Shown here piece by piece: positions 13,183-25,071 of a stretch of DNA of 64,000 nucleotides. Origin of the DNA: Persicaria tinctoria (Eukaryota > Streptophyta > Magnoliopsida > Caryophyllales > Polygonaceae). The stretch covers positions 60,833,598 to 60,897,597 of the forward strand of contig JBANSL010000020.1 of NCBI GenBank assembly GCA_037127255.1, read 5' to 3'. Position numbers and translations under genes: made by a program. The notes under the pieces are model-generated. The model did no database searches. It saw nothing but the letters and a program-made list of their open reading frames with translations, and was not told where the DNA came from. Positions within the stretch are counted from its first letter, which is position 1; each line of letters starts with the position of its first letter.

Positions 13183-13323
13183 CAAGGGGAGTGTAGATGG
13201 GTATTGGCTAATGCAGGTCAATAGCGGTTTGGATCATTATTAAGTTGGACCGTATTTTGGTATTATATATTTTCGAATTTTGTGGAGGGGTTTGATAAGA
13301 GTGTTGTTGGAATTAATGCATAC

Positions 13324-13499
13324 TACTTTCGTTCTAAAATATATAGGTTTTTATTTTTTTTATACGCTTTTTAAATAGCGAAAAAATCTATAAAATATTA
13401 TTATTTTTAATTAATTTTTATAGAGTTTTTCATTATTTAAAAAACGTGGTCAAAAGTAAACATTCATGTATTTTGGAACGAAGGGACTCAAGGGAGTAT
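13324..13499. repeat. Stowaway-like foldback element upstream of CYP77B
   Basis: The ends TTTCGTTCTAAAATATA and its inverted partner (TTTTGGAACGAAGGG) bracket a palindromic middle around CTATAAAATATTATT. TA dinucleotides lie at both borders. It sits about 150 bp upstream of the TATA box of the P450 gene. Confidence 0.5.
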
Positions 13500-13554
13500 A
13501 GAATTGGATTTTTGGGTGATTTTTTGAGTTCCTATCCCAAACTGGAACTTTAGG

Positions 13555-14005
13555 GAAAGCTTAAAGGTTGTTTATAAGTTCATTGATTTTATTTATTCAT
13601 TGATTTTAAGGATTTTTTTTAAGGGGGGCTAAAAAAAATTGAGAAATTTTTTATTGCATGTATGTCGGGGAAATAAATTTTTTATTTAAATATATATGAA
13701 AAAAATCCTTAAATTTATTATTTAAATAGTTTTTTTTAGTGTAAAAATTGTTAAAAAAATATTTTTTTAAAAAAAGATCGAGGTTAATGGGTTTTGAACC
13801 TCGAGAGAATAAATATCTCTGCTTTCTAACTAAGCTAAGTTGTCTTTATAATTCATTACTCATTTTACATGGTTTTATCAATAAAATTAGTAAAAATTAC
13901 CAAAAAAATCTATATATAAAAAAAATCATACACTTTTCTTCTGGGGTATGGGGGATTCAACACTTCAGCCACCCCGAGCCCCTAGATCCGCCACTGGCAA
14001 GACCG
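13555..14005. repeat. Probable hAT-derived fragment, right end only
   Basis: Around 13960-13998 the sequence ends in GCCCCTAGATCCGCCACTGG, the typical (CAGTGGCGGATCTAGG) terminus of plant hAT elements in reverse complement. A 'ggggggctaaaaaa' stretch near 13625 may be subterminal, but I found no matching left end, so the element looks truncated. The following 1 kb (14005-15050) shows nothing identifiable. Confidence 0.4.
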
Positions 14006-15049
14006 CAAGACGGTGGAGCTTTGGCCATATCGTAATTGAATTTTTTTTTTTGTGAATATTTCCCCCTTATATTTATAGTAATATAATTTTATTAAAGTTA
14101 GATTAGTGAAGGGGAAATAATAATTTTTATTGTGAGTTCTTGTTTTGCTAAGAATTTATAACAATTTGCGCTTGTGTTATTTCGATTTTAGGTCAATTTG
14201 TGTTGGAATATGGGGTTGTGGGTTGTCCTACCATGAACAACGACCTGTAAGTTTGATGAGCTTCTCTTCTCATTGTTAATTGGTTTTGAGATGAAACCCT
14301 ATAAGATTTATGTGTTATTCGTATCTCCCGTAAGTAGACCTGCATTATATATTGACCGAATCGGGGTTTGAGTGGATCGAACTAGGTTAGATTTTACCCG
14401 ATCTAGTTACTAGCGGAGGTTAAAAATAGCTAGGAAGGGTGAGTATAAGAAGATCGATAATGTTGAGAAAGGAATTAAATAGTGAAGGGAGGCAGTATAT
14501 ATGGTGGTGTGGTGGGAAGTGGAAAGGGACCATACGGCGAGAGGATGAGATGAAATTAAACAAGAGAGTTTTTTTTTTTTTAATTATTTGGTCGAAAAAA
14601 TAAAGAAGACAGTGAATGAAGGTATCTACCAACTGAACGACTTGAATTCCATTAGTCAGAATTTAAATTTACTTTTATCGTACATGGGTTTTGACTTTTT
14701 TCTGTTGCTAGCTGTGTAATAATTAATTATTCCTCTCTTAATTAATTTGCCAATATTTTAAATTATGATATACGTTCCCATAGTCGAATACTACACTACA
14801 AAATTTGGAGATTGTATATCATGTTGATCTATGTCCAACCAGACTTATAACTTGGTGGTATATACAAACACTCATGTTAAAACTCTAGTATGAAATTGTT
14901 TTAACCACAATTTTGACCTAAAAGAATTTTGTATGAGGAGTGTTATACAATGTGCAATTGGTAATCTTCACTCTTTATTTAGTTATTAATGCATTTGTGA
15001 ATAAAAATAAAAAATACTCTATATGTTGCAAAATACAAGTTTTTTTACT

Positions 15050-15215
15050 ATTTGACACGTTTTTTAATGAACTAAAAACTCTATGAAATATTATTTTTTT
15101 ATTAAATATTTTTACATAGTATTATACATATTATTAATATGTATAATATTATGTAAAACAATTTAATAAAAAATAATATTTTATAGAGTTTTTAACTCAT
15201 TAACCTATAGTTTGG
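15050..15215. repeat. AT-rich foldback (inverted repeat)
   Basis: Left arm AAAAACTCTATGAAATATTA and its inverted copy near 15180-15200 (TAATATTTTATAGAGTTTTT) flank a TATACATATTATTAATATGT centre. It can fold into a hairpin of roughly 70-bp arms; probably a MITE relic. Confidence 0.55.
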
Positions 15216-15271
15216 CCTAACCTATAGTTTGGCCTAGCTAGCTTGCAAAATCTTAGGATCAGAGTTTAATA

Positions 15272-15507
15272 CTCCCTCCATTAATTAAAACTTGACGTTT
15301 TATTATTCACGCACGCTTTTTAAAGTGTTAAAAAACTATATAAAATATTAACTTTTTAAATATTTTTGTAAAACAATTTCATACTTATTACTCTTAACTA
15401 TGAATTTATAAAAACAAGTGAAAAAAAAGTTAATATTTATATGGTTTTTATCATTCTAAAAAAACGTGAATAAATAGTAAACGATAAGTTTTAATTAACA
15501 GAGGAAG
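15272..15507. mobile_element. Stowaway MITE, 236 bp
   Basis: Starts CTCCCTCCATTAATTAAAAC after TA and ends GTTTTAATTAACAGAGGAAG before TA, forming imperfect terminal inverted repeats. The inner arms GTTAATATTTATATGG and its partner also pair. The TA target and CTCCCTCC end are diagnostic of Stowaway. Confidence 0.8.
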
Positions 15508-18500
15508 TATGGATTAGTATCGATCTTCAAATTAACCTTAAATACAAAACTAATAATTAAATAAATTAATTTATACTCCGTATGCCTCCATCTAATTATA
15601 TTATCTGTCTATGTTTGTATATTGTGTATTAATTATTAACTCTGTTCGACCGATGATGACAGGCATTGACAGCAATAAAAGTTTATTTGCAATTATATAA
15701 TTTATTGCAAAAGCTAAAAGCCTAAAATGATGATATCCATCGGTCTCCCATTTCCATTTCTGGATGCTTAAAAAAACAATGGAACTACAAGTACCTAAAA
15801 ATTAAATAATTCTTGAATTGGTAAATAAAGAGCTTGTTTTGAGGATGACATCAGGGGAAGGACTAACACTTTCCATCATTGTATAACTCGTTAATGTTTT
15901 GTTTTATTTGTTTCGGGACCTTCGGATTTTTTCCCACAAAACAAAACAAAAAAAGACTTGACTTTGTAAATTTACCCTTTCATTTATATGGTTCCAAGAC
16001 ACCACGTAAACCGGTGCAAGGGGCAGAGAAAGGTATCGAACTCGAGTTCCTTACTTCCCTTACTGCACACTACTTGACCACCCAGACTCGGTGGTGTGAA
16101 CCATTTTCCCTCCTTCAAACCTTATACAGCGTTGATTGCAGATTATCCATTTTCATTTAGAAAAAACATTGGGAATTAAGAATCAACCGAGGATTGACTA
16201 GCTGTCCATCTTAGAGACCATCCTAACCCAACCGAAAATCGGAATCGCATTTATTTTACAAGTAGAAGCGTACAGTCTGCCATTAGAATGGGCACTGATA
16301 CGAGTAGGAAGCGTATTAACTGCAGTACAACCGAGCAGTTGGCCGCCCCACAATCGGAAAATTAACTAGCACTGCTTCAATGGAACTTCGAAGACCCTGT
16401 TTTAAGCGGGATAAACTGAAATTGTTGTTAATGTTTGCTTCTATGAAACTTCGAAGAAATGCACCTGCTTCATATTAAACAAGAAAAATGTTAGGGTAAA
16501 AAAGAGGTTCAATGTATGTCAGTTTGAGTATGTGTTGTTCAGTACCAATCTGTCTATGAACATACCCAAAATTGTATCCGAAGCTGGCCTTCACAGTTCC
16601 CATCTACCACTCAAACAGTTCATAGTTAGCTAGATTTCTGCAGGTTCTCTGGTCAATGAAAATGGCTACACTGCAACACATGCTCCACCTAAAATGCTGC
16701 CTCATGACTCATGAGGGTGAACGCAACAGTTAAGGAGTGAATCTTAATAACGCCCATCTCGAATTTGATTGCCACTAACCATGTCAGGGTGGTCGAGCCG
16801 GAAAGGATCTCAGGGTAGTTCGACTCCCGGATGACCGCTCTCTATTTACCAAAATCAGGAATTTGATTACCACTACCTGCTGTTCGAAGTCCTCCGCTAA
16901 GTCCTTAGACACATCAATGGACAATGGGTGTTGCAAGACTCCCCCTGAACCCATGGACAAGGTTCTGGTTCAGGATCATCTAACATTGGAATAGTAAAAT
17001 ACTTAAATTAACATTATCAGTGATAAATACATATATAGACAAGAGTTCAATTATAAATAACTAGAAATAGGCATAAACTTAATAACATTTGGCATAAATA
17101 AGAGGTGGTAAGGTAATGTCTTTTACATGCTTGTGGTCCCTTGCCGAGTTCACACTTTGTAAAATGTAATATTCAAAAGTACTGCAATATCCGAACTACT
17201 CATATTTATTGGTTATCCAATTCCATCCATTCATGGAGATCGTTCAATGCCATACCCTATATGTGATGGTTCATATGGACACATCTATAAGGTCACATAC
17301 TCGCATGTGATTTTGATGAAAAAGACTACTGTAATACATAAAGATGCTAAAACAATTTGCTGAATTCGGTGTATTAATTGTTTAAACATCAAACCCTTTG
17401 ATTGATGTTAGGAAATTATTGAGACAAGGAAGTTATACAAGTACAAGTCTAGCTAGGCAGTTTGAATGAAAACAAATAAAATAAAGATGTAGAAAATAAT
17501 AGGTGCATATATTTTTGATTTTTCAAACTACAATTGCTAGATGTTATCTTGGAAAACGGCGAGATAACAAAGTTCCATAAATAAAGGAGCTGATGATTAA
17601 ACATAAGGAATGCATGTTAGTTTGCTTGATATTATCTACAATTCAGCACCGATAAATTGCATAAATGAAACCTCATGGTTAGATTTGATAGGACAAATAC
17701 ATAAATATGCAGGAAGAAGTAAGTGCATCCCTTTTATTAGCTAGGAAATCAGCGAGACAAGGAAGGTGGATGACTGTACTCATAGTTAGTTTGAATGTGA
17801 CAAATAAAAAAAATGTAGAAAAGTTAAGTCACGTAGGTGCATTTGTCACACCCTGTAAGTTCATATGTACCTTCATAACTTGAAAATCAGCGAATTGGCG
17901 AATTTGCATCATAATAGACATTCCAAGAGTGCGAGTTCCACTTCCACCTCAACTGTTCCAATAGGCAGGATAGTAGTGATTTTAAAAAACTGTGAGTTCT
18001 TCGTTAATTGGGGCCTGAAGAACATAATACTGATAAGCTAATGCTCCTTAATTTCATAATTACAACTAAAAATAATAATAATGAGAAACTAGAGAAAAAT
18101 ATTGCGACCTTTATTACTTGCCATTGTATTTATTGAATTTCTTTTACCTCAACCGACTCAAAATATTTCAAGGCTCCTATTCACTAAAAATCAAAGATTT
18201 TGTTAAGGTCATACAGGCAGATACAATAAATACTCCATACTAGATTTTAAAAAAAATTAGATCTCAATCAATTTCTTCACATTGTAACTTATACCCCCAT
18301 GTAATGGATCACGCCAATAGACAATCAGCAATTGGATGGATAATCATAACTCATTAATGTCCCCTGCATATGTGAGGAAGTGCATATGGATATACTTGAT
18401 AGAAAAATAATACACTCAGCAATTTTTTTGATAGAAATTTAATATTGGAAAGTTATTACCCAAATTATAAGGTGCAAAAGTATCTTATTTTCAATGTTGC

Positions 18501-20713
18501 CTTCCATTGCAACTGGAACATATCGTGCTCGTTCTTCTACTAATAAAAAAAATACCTTGGGGGAAATCTGAGCTGGACAAAAGAATCCGAACAAATCACA
18601 GAGATCTCCATAAAAGGTCTCAAACTCAAAAGAAATACCTACAGCCACAAGAAGCATGAGTCACATTAATGCAAAAACAACAACAACAACAACAACAACA
18701 ACAGCAACAACATTAAATTAGGCCCTACTAAAATAGAATTCCATTTGTTTTGTTGATTCAGCAAGTGCTTCATTATGTTTTCTACCATATTTTTTTTTTA
18801 AACTGATTCACTATGTTGGGCCCTGTTTTGGCGGACCTTATAGACAGCCCTTGGGCCGGGCCTACAGCTAACCTGATATAAATTAATGCATGATCAAGTT
18901 TTAATTCATTTTGGTCTAGGGATATGCCGAGACCAGGCTTGCTGATGATGACCTCATGGTTATAGCCCACAGGCCACAATGGTACAGCACATCTGTACAT
19001 CACTTATCTCCCATAGGGCGTGCCAAAAATGGTTTTAACTCAAAATGACTTGACTACCATCCATGGTAAACATGGTTGGATGACAGATTCATTTGTTCTT
19101 GTTGGGATTGGGCGTACTTGGATGACTTGTCGATAAAATCAAATAGTATTTTACATCTGACTGGCGCTTGACATGAGATAGTAAGACCACTGTATAATAG
19201 CCCACAGCCTCCAGAATTATACAATCTTCATGGGTAGGTAGTGGAGCCTGGAGGCCTTACTTCACCAAGTATAGAGGCAACCACCATTACTTTCACATAA
19301 CCAGTTTGAAAGGGTTTAGTATAGTTTATGATATGGCTAGAGATTGCATAATAACCCTATTGATCCATGTGTGTCCAAAACAGTTTACATGGCATTCAAG
19401 ACAACCACAAGTTGACAGCATATCAGCATATATACATATATAACAGCAAAATTATAATACAGTCTACTTTTGAAACTAACCTTAACTCCTTAAGTAATTG
19501 CCTGGTACTTTGAATGACAGAACAGGAGCCTTTCCCACTTTAGGAAATGCTGTCCTCGTGCGAAGGAGATAGACACTTGGGGATCAATTAGCCTGACATA
19601 TATTGTGCCCTCTCCTTAATCAACTTGGCAATGGAGTGGTTCACTGCTTGGTACATGGCCTCAAATCTTGATCCTGGCCTTGAGCCTTTCGGAAACAGAA
19701 ACAATTATGGTTTCTTTTACATCTTGTCAATAAAACCAAAAAGTATAATTAAGATTATAAAAATTAAGTTAGCAATCTATAAAATGACAACTAAATGGTT
19801 TAAATACCGTGAAAACCATGGCCTAAGAAGTGAGAGACCCTGACATCCTGGTCAACTTCGCTACATTGACTGGACTGCTCTTCCTTGCCCACACCAAGGG
19901 ATCTTGACACCCAGAAGTAACAAGGTTGCTGGAGGAAACTTTTTTAGTTCAAGGATCCTGCAGAAAATTGAGCAGTAGTCATGTTAGTGGAAGAGGGATC
20001 TAAGATTTTTCTAACAGAATGAAATAACATCAATCTCACACATTAAAATTAGTTAATATGTGAATGGCTGGTTATGAACCTATGAGAAAAACTCATCCAA
20101 GCCATTAAACAAAATCATTCAGTGCATATAACAATATAGCACGCATATACATACATCATATTCATCTCTACTCCAATCTCTGAAAAAGGCCCAGAAGTAA
20201 AGGTCTACCTTCAACAGGGGTTCAATTGTTCAAATCAGCCCCCCCCCCCCCCCCTATTTACTCATTGTAACTTGTAAAGCCCACATTATTTATACCTCAA
20301 ATATGGTCTTCAGCCAAAACAATTACAGTAAACTAGCAGCAAACTTGTCTAATTTATACTTGAAAACCTAATTAATCACCCAAGAAGAAACAAACCCTAA
20401 ATCCTAACTTGATTTGAATTCCCTTCGTTGCTCAGAGTCTTTCTACCTTGCACCAATCGAATAAGGAAGCACATCTGTACATCAGTACATGTATCCATTG
20501 CGCTAGGCCAAGATTGTATTCAAACACATATACACATGAACATCGATTGATAAGTAAAGAATAGATGCTTACTCGCCTTAGTTCCTCTCTTCAGCGGTCC
20601 ACCGGCGACTACCACCTCCCTACACCTTGCCTCCCGTACTGAATCACATTGCTCGCATCTCGTGTTCTTGTTCCGTCATAGTGAGAAGTTCAAACGAGTA
20701 CCCGAAATTTGTC
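15508..20713. other. 5.2-kb stretch without an identified gene; unresolved minus-strand exon-like pieces
   Basis: No complete gene is recognised. A tRNA-like SINE head may lie near 16784-16850 (GTGGTCGAGCCGG ... AGTTCGACTCCCGG). An (AAC)n microsatellite is at about 18676-18713 and a run of 17 C at 20239-20255. On the minus strand three short segments look exon-like: 18540-18640 (reads GISFEFETFYGDLCDLFGFF, bounded by AG and GT), 19580-19690 (SRFEAMYQAVNHSIAKLIKE, then a stop), and 20570-20690 (REVVVAGGPLKRGTK, before a GCGAG). They do not join into one frame by eye. A diverged gene, a pseudogene or a non-coding transcript are all possible. Confidence 0.35.
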
Positions 20714-22112
20714 GAATTTTTTTTTGGAAATAGCCAAAATCCGAGAAAATATTAGGGAACTGGCCAAAATCCGAAAGTATTTAGCGTTTTAGCCAAAACG
20801 GGGTAAAGTCGCTGTTACACTGGGTTTTTAAAAAAATTATTAAAAAATGTAAGTCGCTGTTTATAACAGCGACTTAGGTGTATTTCGTATTTTTTTAAAT
20901 TTTTTGGGTTAACATTTATAAATTTTATCAGAAATTTAAAAAAAAAACATTTTAAGGGAGAGTTGCTGTTACAAACAGCGACTCTCTCTTTTTTATTTTT
21001 TTTAAAAAAAGTATCTGGATTTTAAAACAGAAACGAAAAAAAAAAATAAAAAAACCCAGAGTCGCTGTTTGTAACAGCGACTCTAGGGTTACTGAGCGTT
21101 CAACGCGAATCTCTGGCTGGGCCTCGGGAATCTCTGGGCCGCAGAGAATATATTCTTGGTGAGTCCGACAACCCGCCTACCCACCTACATTAGCCGAGGA
21201 TATGTTGTGGGAGGAAAACAACCAGCAAGAGGGTAACCAGGAGAACCATACAAATGAGGAGGAGGAGGATCATCCAACAAGTGGAGATGACGAGGAGGGG
21301 GATGACGATGACAGTGACCAGGAAGAGTAGCTACAACGTAGTCGTCGTATGCGATAGAATTATTTTAGTATTATGGTTGGGATATTATTAGTTTCACTAA
21401 GCTCTGATTTGACTCTTCTGTTACTTAGACATCTTTTAGACATCTGGTTCCAATCAAACAATACTACCAACTTTCCCATATTTTTTAGATTTACTAATTC
21501 TATTATAGCATAAACAATATGAATAAGTCACTTAATCGTAAACGATCAAACTTTCCTAAAAATCTTTTGATTTTCATAACGTCGAGTATAAATTATCCAG
21601 TACCACCTCAGTTCACCAATACATATATTTTTCGTTAACATATGTACAAAAAATGTGGTTGTGTCTCATGACGCTAGGGTAAGTAGATGGGATGTTGAGG
21701 TGCAGTGAGGAGAAGGGTGAGTCGCTGTTCAGAACAGTGACTCACCAGGGAATATATTCCCCCCAGAGACAGACAGAGGAAGCAGGCTAAGGCGAGGCCA
21801 GAGAATCTCATTGACTAACATCAGTAACAGCGACTCTGTGTTTTTTTTTTTTCCGTTTAAAACAGATACTTTTTAAAAAAAAAATAAAAAAAGGGAGAGT
21901 CGCGGTTTGTAACAGCGACTCTCCCTTAAAATGTTTTTTTTTTTTAATTTCTGGTAAAATTTATAAATGTTAACCCAAAAAATTAAAATACATTTTTTAA
22001 TATTTTTTTTTAAAACCCAGTGTAAAGTCGTTGTTACAAACAGCGACTTTACCCCGTTTTAGCTAAAACGCGGAATATTTTCTGGGATTTTGGCTATTTC
22101 AAAAAAAAATTC
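20714..22112. mobile_element. Mutator-like element (MULE), 1399 bp, TSD AAATTTGTC, with palindrome array
   Basis: An identical 9-bp direct repeat AAATTTGTC (20705-20713 and 22113-22121) flanks long inverted ends that begin GAATTTTTTTTTG and continue AAATAGCCAAAATCC. A 9-bp TSD with long terminal inverted repeats is the signature of the Mutator superfamily. The arms (about 20714-21100 and 21720-22112) carry eight full or half copies of GTCGCTGTT-N3-AACAGCGAC. The centre (about 21100-21700) has a different, mixed composition and contains a short acidic open frame (21202-21330). No transposase is present, so it is non-autonomous. Confidence 0.85.
21163..21330 (+). pseudogene. Acidic C-terminal coding remnant inside the MULE
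   Basis: An open frame runs from 21163 to the TAG at 21328-21330, with the only ATG at 21202 (42 residues from there). It is dominated by Glu, Asp, Gln and Asn and ends GDDDDSDQEE. Such acidic tails occur at the C-termini of plant-mobile-domain and other MULE-borne proteins, so this may be the 3' end of a gene once carried by a larger relative. Too short to identify; it could also be a captured host fragment. Confidence 0.35.
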
Positions 22113-23022
22113 AAATTTGTCGCAATCAGAGAACGACACACTCTTCAAGTCGATGAAGTTCAGGTTTATATAGACGGTGGAGAACGGCTTAGATCTAAAG
22201 CTGATATCGCATCCAAGGGCTAGAGTTACTCAGATAATTTTAATGCCGATTTTACCCCTCGAACTTTCGCGCGCCGGAGACGGCAGGAAGTAAAATTGAA
22301 GATGGAATTCGGGGTTTACAGTTTCATGATCGGAGTTATCGTGCCGGGAGTTTCTTCATCGTCGACCGAAATTGCGACTTCTAGTCCTTGGATTTATAGA
22401 TAATTTCCCTTTTGCTGGTTTAATGCTGATGCTTTTGTAGAGCTTGGAGAGTGTTTCTCCTGTGAAATTGATTAGAGCTCGATGATTTCTGTCATTCTGT
22501 GCCCTAGAATTCGCCAGATTGGAATCTGCACTTGTATGGATTTTAAGGTGACGATTAATCTTTGCAAAATTGATTGCATATCCGCTATGTCAATCAACCC
22601 CTGATATCTTGTTAATTTAGCCTGTTGCAGTTCTTATCAATTTTTGTTCCAATTTCAAAAGGGCATATATATCTTGGAAGTGGAACAGCAACTGGACTGT
22701 TACATTGGGCATATCTTATTTCTCAATGCCATTTCACTCTCAAATTTAACATTTTTTTATTTACCTATGATACACACAAATTTCTTCATCCATGGCAACA
22801 TACCAGATAAAGGCAACCAAGAAAGGGATGATGGGCTGGAAAACTTGAAACTTTGAATAAGAAATACCACTCAGAAACTAGACTAATTAGTTCTATCAAT
22901 CACAGCAGCTAAATGCTATCCAACTTGTTCCTTTTCCCATAGCTGAAATCCATTTGCTTGCCAGATTTGAAGCCATTCTCTCTACGGACCATATCTGCGC
23001 GGTGCTATGCTCCCCACCCCTT
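22113..23022. other. No gene recognised; 3' flank of the translocator gene
   Basis: About 900 bp between the MULE and the translocator stop codon. Plus-strand frames here are short and overlap without family resemblance. The part nearest 23022 must hold the 3' untranslated region of the translocator; no strong poly(A) signal stands out. Confidence 0.4.
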
Positions 23023-24929
23023 TCACAGCTTTGCCTGTCATGAATTTCAAACAACATCAGCAAAGATCAATGCTGATTTTCATGGATCATTAAGAGCTTC
23101 TGATTCAAGTCCTTTTCTTTGCCTTTTGTTATTGCAAATTCTAAGTAGGCTCTGATAGTTTCAAGAGGCTCTTAAGACGATCTCCAACAGCTTCCCTAAA
23201 TACATATTCTTCAAATTATTTTTGTTTTAACTCCAACAACTTCCTCATTTCAAAGATTTGGTGAATCATTTAGTTTGGAGAATTCTGCAAATTTAGGAAA
23301 TCCTCTCTATTTTTTCTACTGCTTCTCCATTTTGGAGAATGTGATGGAGAATCTATTGGAGCAAGAAATACCTTAAAATTCTCTAAAAACTCCAAAATCC
23401 CAAAATGGGGAAACTGTTGGAGATGCTCGTATGTGAAGAATAAGAAACTAAGAATATACCTGTGAGTACAGGAATGTTCCGAGAATAGCAATGGCGGCAC
23501 CTAGAGCATTGACGGGCTGGACTGGTGTGTGGAAGATGATGATGGAGGAGACTATGACAGAGATCCTCTTCATGGTGTTCCCAACACTGAATGTCAAGGG
23601 GGAGATCTGATCGAGCGACATGTATGATACTTGGTTGTATAGGTGGTAGAAGATACTCTGTGCTGCAACCCACCTGCATAAACAAGCAACTCCACATTAC
23701 AATTCACATTTCACCAAATTTGTTGAAGCTTACTGCAAGCATATACCACATGTGAGTCCTTAGTCCTTACCATACAAAATGTGGTCCAATGTCAGAGAGG
23801 GCTCTTTGCCAGCCAGCAGCCCAGACCTGAGGCCCCTCGACGGCAATTGCAAAGGGTGTAAGGATCAAGAGGGATAGCATGGAAAGACAAGCATAGTAGT
23901 TCATCCCACTAACAGACTTCCCATTCATCCCTTTCTTCGAAAAGATGTTGCGGAACACGAAAGCCAGGTTTGATATCATAGCGCCCATGAACCCTGTTGG
24001 TTAAACATAAGTAAAATATGATCAAACTTAGAACTATGCAACATGAGAAGAAACAGTGTAAAGATTGGCACTGCCTATGCTCACTCACCGGTCATGTTGA
24101 AGTTGAGCTCAGTAAAGGCTGATAAGGCGCAACCACCAATAATCGGCAAGAGTGACAGGTAAACGGGCAAGGGGAAGGCTTCACCCAGCATGAACCTTGA
24201 TACCAAGACACTGAAGGCTGGCTCACCACTTTTTATAATGTGGGTGAAGGAAACTGCGACTTTCGACATGCTGACTGTTGCTGCAACATGACCAATTGTG
24301 TGAGCCACTGCCACCTGCAAAAGCCAAGAAAATTGCTCAAACTCATGATCAATTTTTAGTTGATCAGATCAAAGTAGATATCAGATGGAGGAGCTTACAG
24401 GCAGCAATGTCTTCCAGAAGTCAAGATCAGTCTTGGGGGCATCAGCGATTCGAGTAGCCCAAGAGATCAACATCATCAAAGAGCCAGCGGCGAGGGAGAG
24501 AGTGGAGGTAAGCCATGGGTATGGGAAGGCATTCAAAACCTTCTTGTTGTATATGTTAAACACAACATTTAAAGCCCACCATGTCGCGAAGTAGATACCG
24601 ATTTTTACCCTCTGGGCAGTCTCTGACTGCACAGAGGGCAGATCAATGTTGATGTCAAAGGGCTGTGACCTGTTGGCCTCATAGGCATTGCACTCAGTGT
24701 TGGCCTTTCTATGTCTCACCAAAGAGTTGGAAGACAAGGTTGGGGTGATGGATGTGGCTGATGTTATATGCAGTGGCTTGGAGATCGAGACTCTCTGATC
24801 AGTTCTTTCGCCCTCTGAAGGCGAAAGAGGAGGGAGTGCACATTGTTGTGATTTGGGGATTGATGGCTTTTGCATAGAGTGGGTGACAAAGGCCTTAGCT
24901 TGTGCCGGTTGGCGCAATACAGTGAACAT
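23023..24929 (-). CDS. GPT: Plastid glucose-6-phosphate/phosphate translocator
   Basis: Inner-envelope antiporter exchanging glucose 6-phosphate with phosphate or triose phosphate; it supplies carbon for starch and the oxidative pentose phosphate pathway in non-green plastids. Five exons: 24399-24929, 24089-24314, 23771-23993, 23460-23673, 23023-23034, in phase, for 401 residues. The first ATG in the frame is 24929 (MFTVLRQPAQ); about 90 residues of Ser/Thr-rich transit peptide precede the core starting KIGIYFATWWALNVVFNIYNK. Then follow AHTIGHVAATVSMSKVAVSF, FTHIIKSGEPAFSVL, NIFSKKGMNGKSVSGMNYYA and SYMSLDQISPLTFSVGNTMK, all characteristic of GPT rather than TPT, PPT or XPT. The last exon encodes only Ala-Lys-Leu and the stop, after a 425-bp intron that carries a MITE. 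GPT1 and GPT2 types cannot be separated here. Confidence 0.93.
23177..23430. repeat. MITE in the last intron of the translocator gene
   Basis: Inverted ends CGATCTCCAACAGC and ACTGTTGGAGATGCTCG. It is the same family as 5146-5425, shown by the shared internal stretch around TAGTTTGGAGAATTCTGC. It occupies more than half of the intron between exon 4 and the 12-nt terminal exon. Confidence 0.65.
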
Positions 24930-25063
24930 CTTATAGGAACTTTTTAATGCAGAACTTACAAGATTTGTGTGTTTCTGATGAATTCTTCGAAATGTCGACG
25001 AATTGATCAAACTAGGAGGGAAAGGAGGTAGTTCCTGAGTATAGGGAATTGCAGAGGAGGTTG

Positions 25064-25071
25064 TTTATATA
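25064..25071 (-). promoter_or_regulatory. TATA box of the translocator gene
   Basis: TATATAAA on the minus strand, 135 bp upstream of the ATG at 24929; a start about 30 bp downstream would leave a leader near 105 nt. The alternative frame extension to 25010 begins with TTG, not ATG. Confidence 0.6.

Noticed and set aside
24930..25010. Longer translocator N-terminus from 25010
   Set aside because: That extension starts with TTG; the first ATG is 24929, giving a length normal for the family.
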